From contig JAIOJA010000037.1 in assembly GCA_019912315.1 (NCBI GenBank), positions 120,505-184,504 of the forward strand: a stretch of DNA of 64,000 nucleotides, read 5' to 3'. Positions within the stretch are counted from its first letter, which is position 1. Each line of letters starts with the position of its first letter. The stretch comes from Planctomycetota bacterium. Its GTDB lineage: Bacteria > Planctomycetota > UBA8742 > UBA2392. The notes beneath the pieces are model-generated. The model saw only the letters and a program-made list of their open reading frames with translations, made no database searches and was not told the DNA's origin. The translations under genes and the position numbers were made by a program. This document shows positions 60,261-64,000 of the stretch, one piece after another.

Positions 60261-60758
60261 TCAGGTCTGTTGCAGCAGAATCTTCGGCGTCGCGAGCCAG
60301 AGCAGGCGGCCCTTGCCGGAGGCGGGGCGGTTGTCGAATTCAAGGCAGGCGATGGCACCCTTCTTCATGCTGCCGATTGCGTCAGCGGCGTCGCCGACCA
60401 GCAGGTGCGCGAGAAGCTGCGACAGGCCGGGTTCGTGCCCGATCAGCGCCAGCGCAGCCCCCTTGTATTTGCCGAGCGCTTTCACGACGCCCGTCGGTGT
60501 GCCGTCAGGCTGCAATGGTGGGAGCGCGACGGGCGAGGGCCAGTCGGCTTCTTCGTGCAGAATCTCGCCCGTCTGCCACGCACGCGCGTAGGGACTGCTG
60601 AGGCAGGTGTCCACCTTCAGTTCCATCCTGCGCAAGATACGCGCGACTTTGCGGAACTTGGCTTCGCCCTTGTCGGTTAGCAGGCGCCGGCTGTCGTCAG
60701 GCCACTTGCCCGCGTCGCGCTCGAAGGCGATGGCGTGTCGCACGATGTACAGAATCAC
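60261..60758 (-). CDS. sixA: SixA-like phosphohistidine phosphatase
   Basis: A 165-residue histidine phosphatase. The catalytic RH motif is LYIVRHAIAFERD, the second His lies in LIGHEPGLSQLLAHL, and SSPYARAWQTGEIL is typical of SixA. SixA dephosphorylates phosphohistidine in phosphorelay or phosphotransfer proteins. GTG 60758 is chosen: GGAGG precedes it by six bases and it overlaps the CHAD stop (GTGA), so translation is coupled. SixA with CHAD is a known pairing. Confidence 0.88.
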   Translation of the reverse strand: MILYIVRHAIAFERDAGKWPDDSRRLLTDKGEAKFRKVARILRRMELKVDTCLSSPYARAWQTGEILHEEADWPSPVALPPLQPDGTPTGVVKALGKYKGAALALIGHEPGLSQLLAHLLVGDAADAIGSMKKGAIACLEFDNRPASGKGRLLWLATPKILLQQT

Positions 60759-61642
60759 ACTGATCCTCCGCGGACGCTGGCCATGAATCCCTCCCACTGC
60801 TGGGGGTCCAGCCTTTCCAGCAGGCCCGGCATTTTCTTCAGGTGTTTGTCCGAGTGCCGGTTGCAGCGTTCGATCAGCTTGTCGATGGCACCCCGCGTTT
60901 CGGGCTTCAGCCCTCGGCGCCGCTTCTCGCCTCCCAACACCTGCGCGGCGTTGTTTGCGTCCAGGTATTCGCCGAATGCGTCCTGCACCGCGACCAGACC
61001 CTTCAGCACGGGCGTGGCCTGACTGTCGAACAGACCCGGCAGCGCGGTCAGAACATAGCGCAGACGCTTGCCGCGAATGCGCAGCTTGTGGTAACGCTTC
61101 AGGGTCGCCTTCCGGCGCGCGCGCCGCACGGCCCTGGCGAACCCCTCGTACGCACGGTGGACTATCTCCGGTGCGATCTCACCCATGGTAACCTGCGCGG
61201 CTTCAGGCCAGTTGCCAGGCCTGGTCAGATGCTCAAGCTCCTCACGTCCGCCGGACGTTTGCCATTGCTTCAGGGCCTTCCCGGCCTTCGTCACCAGCGA
61301 CTCGCGTCTGCCCACGAGGCGGGCGACTAGGGGCGCGAGGGTCTCGGCTTCAAGCTTCTTGCTCCAGCGTTCCAGGTTGCCCAGCAGCACGTCCAGGTCG
61401 CGCAACGCGGAGAACCCGGCGGCGAGATCGCGCAGCCGTTCCTGCGTTCGCCGCATACCAGGCGGCAAATGATCTTCGAACTGACGTAGCACCGAGCGCA
61501 GGCGCCGGGCTGACACGCGCACGGCGTGTACGCCCGGTGCGCCGGGCAACTCGGCGATGGCGGCATCAAGGTGCTTGCTGAGGCGCTTGATTGAATTGCG
61601 CAGGTACACGTCCGCGCGCTGATTTGCGGGGTTGGGAGGCAT
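60755..61642 (-). CDS. CHAD domain protein
   Basis: A 295-residue all-helical CHAD protein. Repeated His-x-x-Arg pairs (HAVRVSARRLRSVLRQFE, RYHKLRIRGKRLRYVLTAL) are the family's signature and bind polyphosphate or phosphorylated groups. AGGA precedes the ATG at 61642. It sits between the HIT gene (six-base gap) and sixA (four-base overlap), giving a three-gene set likely concerned with phosphate or polyphosphate chemistry. Confidence 0.9.
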   Translation of the reverse strand: MPPNPANQRADVYLRNSIKRLSKHLDAAIAELPGAPGVHAVRVSARRLRSVLRQFEDHLPPGMRRTQERLRDLAAGFSALRDLDVLLGNLERWSKKLEAETLAPLVARLVGRRESLVTKAGKALKQWQTSGGREELEHLTRPGNWPEAAQVTMGEIAPEIVHRAYEGFARAVRRARRKATLKRYHKLRIRGKRLRYVLTALPGLFDSQATPVLKGLVAVQDAFGEYLDANNAAQVLGGEKRRRGLKPETRGAIDKLIERCNRHSDKHLKKMPGLLERLDPQQWEGFMASVRGGSV

Positions 61643-61648
61643 GGCGTC

Positions 61649-62035
61649 CTATGAGGTGATGCGTTTGGCAAGGGCCACAAGATCCGGCTTTTCCTTCATG
61701 CCGAACGTGCCGGGCTTGGCGAAGTCGCTCATCTGGTTGGTCGGCAGCAGGTGAATGTGCACGTGGGGGACTTCGTAGCCGATCACCGTCGTGCATACAC
61801 GCGCACAGCCCAGCTTGTCTTTCAGCAGGTTCGCGACCGTCTTCGCCGCAAGATGCAGTGCTGTGTACGAGTCGTCGTCCATGTCGAACAGGTAGTCGTG
61901 CTCGGCCTTGGGGATCACAAGCGTGTGCCCTTCGACCCAGGGGTTGATGTCCAGGAACGCAAAGTGCGCGTCGTCTTCCCAGACCTTGTGGCAGGGAATC
62001 TCACCCGCAATGATCTTGCTGAAGATGGTCGGCAT
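61649..62035 (-). CDS. HIT-family nucleotide hydrolase/transferase
   Basis: A 128-residue HINT-type protein. The HIT motif is VPHVHIHLLPTN, preceded by IFSKIIAGEIPCHKVWEDD, FLDINPWVEGHTLVIPKAEH. HINT proteins hydrolyse AMP-linked phosphoramidates and related nucleotide adducts. AGGAGG four bases before ATG 62035 strongly supports the start. It is first of the HIT-CHAD-sixA set. Confidence 0.93.
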   Translation of the reverse strand: MPTIFSKIIAGEIPCHKVWEDDAHFAFLDINPWVEGHTLVIPKAEHDYLFDMDDDSYTALHLAAKTVANLLKDKLGCARVCTTVIGYEVPHVHIHLLPTNQMSDFAKPGTFGMKEKPDLVALAKRITS

Positions 62036-62100
62036 GTGACCTCCTGTGTTTACCACGGAGTACACGGGGAAAATGGAGAACTGCAACTGCGAAGGGTACT

Positions 62101-62145
62101 AACCGGGCACATAGGTGACACGCTAAACCGGGCACATGGGTGACA
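62101..62145 (+). mobile_element. IS481-type end with duplicated terminal motif
   Basis: AACCGGGCACATAGGTGACA (62101-62120) and AACCGGGCACATGGGTGACA (62126-62145) are near-identical direct copies, 25 bases apart, of the terminal sequence typical of IS481 elements. They lie just upstream of the transposase remnant, so they mark its left end. No matching right end was found. Confidence 0.75.
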
Positions 62146-62172
62146 GGTAGGGTAGTCGGCTGGAGGTGGCCG

Positions 62173-62400
62173 ATGCCCTGGAAAGTGACCTGTCCCATGT
62201 CCGAGAGACTCAACTTCATCAATGACTGGCTGACCCGTAGAGGCTCTGTGGCCGGGCTCTGCGCCGTGTACGGCATCAGCCGCAAGACCGGCAGCAAGTG
62301 GATCGCCCGCTTCAAAGCCAACGGCAAAAGCGGTCTACAAGACAACAGCAGGGCCTGCCAAACGCGATCCGCAGCGACAACGGCACACCCGTCACCAAGC
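62173..62400 (+). pseudogene. IS481-family transposase remnant
   Basis: The N-terminal HTH (MPWKVTCPMSERLNFINDWL, then LCAVYGISRKTGSKWIARFK) is intact in one frame up to about 62353. The next piece, PNAIRSDNGTP, is the second catalytic-Asp motif of the DDE domain but lies in another frame (from 62355), so a large internal deletion with a frameshift has removed most of the transposase. The sequence then changes to RHS text. GGAGG six bases before ATG 62173 shows the original start. Confidence 0.85.
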
Positions 62401-63869
62401 TGCGCCAATCCGGCAAGAACTTCGCGGGCAAGCACTACACGCTGCACCGGCACCTCGACCCGGTGCTGATGCGCTTCACCAGCCCGGACCCGATCGCATC
62501 GCCGTCCTGGAACCTCGCGGCCTACGCGGGCAACAGCCCGGCGTCGCTCTATGACCCGGACGGCTTGAGCAGCGAGGCTGGCGAAACGGCACGCTCCGGG
62601 ATGAGCTGGTTCGAGGTACGCAAGCTGACTATGCCTGGCCCAAGCTGGGCCCCGCCGATTGTAAATGACATCGGCAACATCCCCGACAACGTCAAGTACA
62701 ACGTCAACCGCTACAACGACGAGGGCTGGGACAACTACCTGGCAGACGTCGGAACAACCGGCGCAGGCTACACGGCCGGCGTTGCTGACTCGATTACCCC
62801 GTATGCCGGGAACTGGGTAACCGAACGCTGGGCTGACGCGGGGGTCGACGTCAGTGGCGCCAACTACATTGGCGGGCGCATCGTCGGCAACTTGTCGGCC
62901 TCCATCGCCCAGATGGCGTTGACGGGCGGCGCTTGCGGATGGGCCAGGGGCCTTTCCAGGGCCCTCACCATGGTCGATCTCGGCCATGGCGGTTACGCGA
63001 TCGCGACGGGCGACTACAAGACCGCTGTCCTGACCCTCACGGGCCACGGAATCGGCTTCATCGGCGGACGCATGGCCACCGGCCACGTGATCTGCTTCGT
63101 CGAGGGTACCGAGATCGCCGTGCAGGATGAGGACGGCGGCATATGCGCCAAGAACATTGAAGAGATCGAAGTCGGCGACCTTGTATGGTCCCGCGACGAG
63201 GAGAGCGGCGAAGAGGGCTTTAAACCGGTCGTCACGCTGTTCGTGAACACGACGGACACCCTGACCCACCTGAGCTACACCACCGGCTCCCTCGGCAACG
63301 AGACAACCATCACGGGTACGCCAGGCCACCCGTTCTGGAGCGTGGACCAGGGCGACTGGGTCGGCATGCACGAACTGCGCCCGGGCGAAACCCTGCAACT
63401 GGCAGGCGGCCAAACCGCCACAGCCACAAACGTCCGCACCGAACACCTTGCAATCCCGGTAACCGTCTATAACTTCGAAGTCGCCGACTGGCACACCTAC
63501 CACGTCGGCACCGCCGAAACCGGCTGGGTCTGGGTGCACAACCGCTGCAATGGTAACAACGCGCGGTCGACAAAGGCACAACATGGCTACGAAATCGTTG
63601 ACCAGAACACCGGTAAAGTGGTTAAGACGGGTGTCAGCGGAGGTAGGCGAACATCGACTGGCGGCTCAGGTCGTGCAAATCGCCAAGCGGCAAAGTGGAG
63701 CAAGGAGGCACGTGACGCGGGCGACTTCGGCCCGGCCGACAGATACTATGCGCGCGTTGTGAAGGACGTCCCTGCCGGGCCATGGGCGCGACACAAGGCT
63801 TTGAAGTGGGAAAAGGCGAATGCGGCGCGACTGCGGAGACGTGGGCATCTCAAGGATGAAACTGCATGA
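62298..63869 (+). CDS. RHS-type C-terminal tip: RHS end, Hint domain and URI-like toxin
   Basis: A 523-residue frame, chimeric at its N-terminus. The RHS end-signature (RFTSPDPIASPSWNLAAYAG, NSPASLYDPDGL) begins near 62450; a hydrophobic, low-function linker follows. A Hint domain spans roughly residues 270-415 (CFVEGTEIAVQDEDGG, ITGTPGHPFWSV, NFEVADWHTYHVG, WVHNRC), as in polymorphic toxins. The last 107 residues (HGYEIVDQNTGKVVKTGVSG, then SGRANRQAAKWSKEARD, KWEKANAARLRRRGHLKDE) resemble the Tox-URI2 GIY-YIG-like nuclease family. No ribosome site or RHS repeats precede it, so this is an orphan tip joined to IS debris and may be silent. Confidence 0.75.
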   Translation: MDRPLQSQRQKRSTRQQQGLPNAIRSDNGTPVTKLRQSGKNFAGKHYTLHRHLDPVLMRFTSPDPIASPSWNLAAYAGNSPASLYDPDGLSSEAGETARSGMSWFEVRKLTMPGPSWAPPIVNDIGNIPDNVKYNVNRYNDEGWDNYLADVGTTGAGYTAGVADSITPYAGNWVTERWADAGVDVSGANYIGGRIVGNLSASIAQMALTGGACGWARGLSRALTMVDLGHGGYAIATGDYKTAVLTLTGHGIGFIGGRMATGHVICFVEGTEIAVQDEDGGICAKNIEEIEVGDLVWSRDEESGEEGFKPVVTLFVNTTDTLTHLSYTTGSLGNETTITGTPGHPFWSVDQGDWVGMHELRPGETLQLAGGQTATATNVRTEHLAIPVTVYNFEVADWHTYHVGTAETGWVWVHNRCNGNNARSTKAQHGYEIVDQNTGKVVKTGVSGGRRTSTGGSGRANRQAAKWSKEARDAGDFGPADRYYARVVKDVPAGPWARHKALKWEKANAARLRRRGHLKDETA

Positions 63870-63932
63870 CCACCAGCGTCCGGTTGTGTCGCAGGCCATG
63901 TTAGCTTGATGGCGTCCCTTTTGGAGAACGCC

Positions 63933-64000
63933 ATGGAACGTGAAACTGCTGCCGCCTTGAATCCCGCCGATGCCGCGACTGCGCCCGCTGCGCTTGCCAT
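63933..64000 (+). CDS. Start of a gene running out of the window
   Basis: ATG 63933 has GGAG six bases upstream and the frame is open to the window end (MERETAAALNPADAATAPAA, 22 residues seen). It begins 63 bases after the toxin-tip stop codon, where immunity genes usually stand, but too little is visible to identify it. Confidence 0.5.
   Translation, partial: MERETAAALNPADAATAPAALA

Noticed and set aside
1..64000. CRISPR array, prophage or rRNA operon
   Set aside because: No spaced repeats with similar spacers, phage structural genes or rRNA sequence were seen; the 31-base repeat has only three contiguous units.
63746..64000. Minus-strand ORF opposite the toxin tip
   Set aside because: It is an antisense shadow of the toxin frame in GC-rich sequence, with no ribosome site or homology.

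Overview
The window is GC-rich, densely coded bacterial chromosome. Its gene content points to Planctomycetota, with moderate confidence: a twin-arginine DUF1501 protein, two adjacent serpins, an FHA/STAS protein, large exported proteins of unknown function and TTG starts with good Shine-Dalgarno (SD) sites. There is no rRNA, CRISPR array or prophage. One tRNA gene (Val, anticodon UAC) is present. Several 3' ends carry long perfect hairpins, mostly without a U-tract.

Layout. 1-9.3 kb: a truncated parvulin, an HTH/repeat regulator, two tandem serpins, a permuted aconitase-family enzyme and a STAS protein. 9.3-19.6 kb: an exported protein, an RNase HII-like protein, an orphan nuoD, then a minus-strand cluster of an acidic protein with an L7/L12-like end, a small protein, a STAS-FHA protein, a large membrane protein, aroB and dprA. 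19.8-30.1 kb: a LolD-type ATPase, a cytochrome c lipoprotein and a tightly overlapping histidine operon (hisZ-G-D-C-B-H-A, a second hisA-like gene, hisF). A separate hisI-hisE gene follows, fused to a complete RelA/SpoT-type hydrolase domain. 30.1-44.2 kb: an RND efflux pair, tRNA-Val, an alkyladenine glycosylase, a glutathione peroxidase read through UGA, coaD, sucC, an alpha-oxoamine synthase, crcB and rpsA. 44.2-54 kb: two response-regulator/PP2C phosphatases behind a structured 500-base leader, a malic enzyme and a thioredoxin-like protein also read through UGA. 54-64 kb: a second copy of the HTH/repeat regulator, an APC transporter with a C-terminal stress domain, DUF1501, SixA-CHAD-HIT, and an IS481 remnant fused to an RHS-Hint-toxin tip.

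Main points. (1) Two genes carry in-frame UGA exactly at the catalytic Cys position (glutathione peroxidase, and a UGPC thioredoxin motif). Each is followed by a hairpin whose loop starts 21 nt after the UGA, so both are probably selenoproteins. (2) The HisI-HisE-(p)ppGpp hydrolase fusion keeps every catalytic residue I could check and physically joins histidine synthesis to the stringent response. (3) The his operon holds a second HisA-like barrel with Asp to Glu at the general-base position. (4) An inverted repeat TTGACNNGTCAA occurs six times, far more than base composition predicts. (5) Two paralogous HTH-plus-repeat proteins lie 53 kb apart and share an unusually conserved linker.
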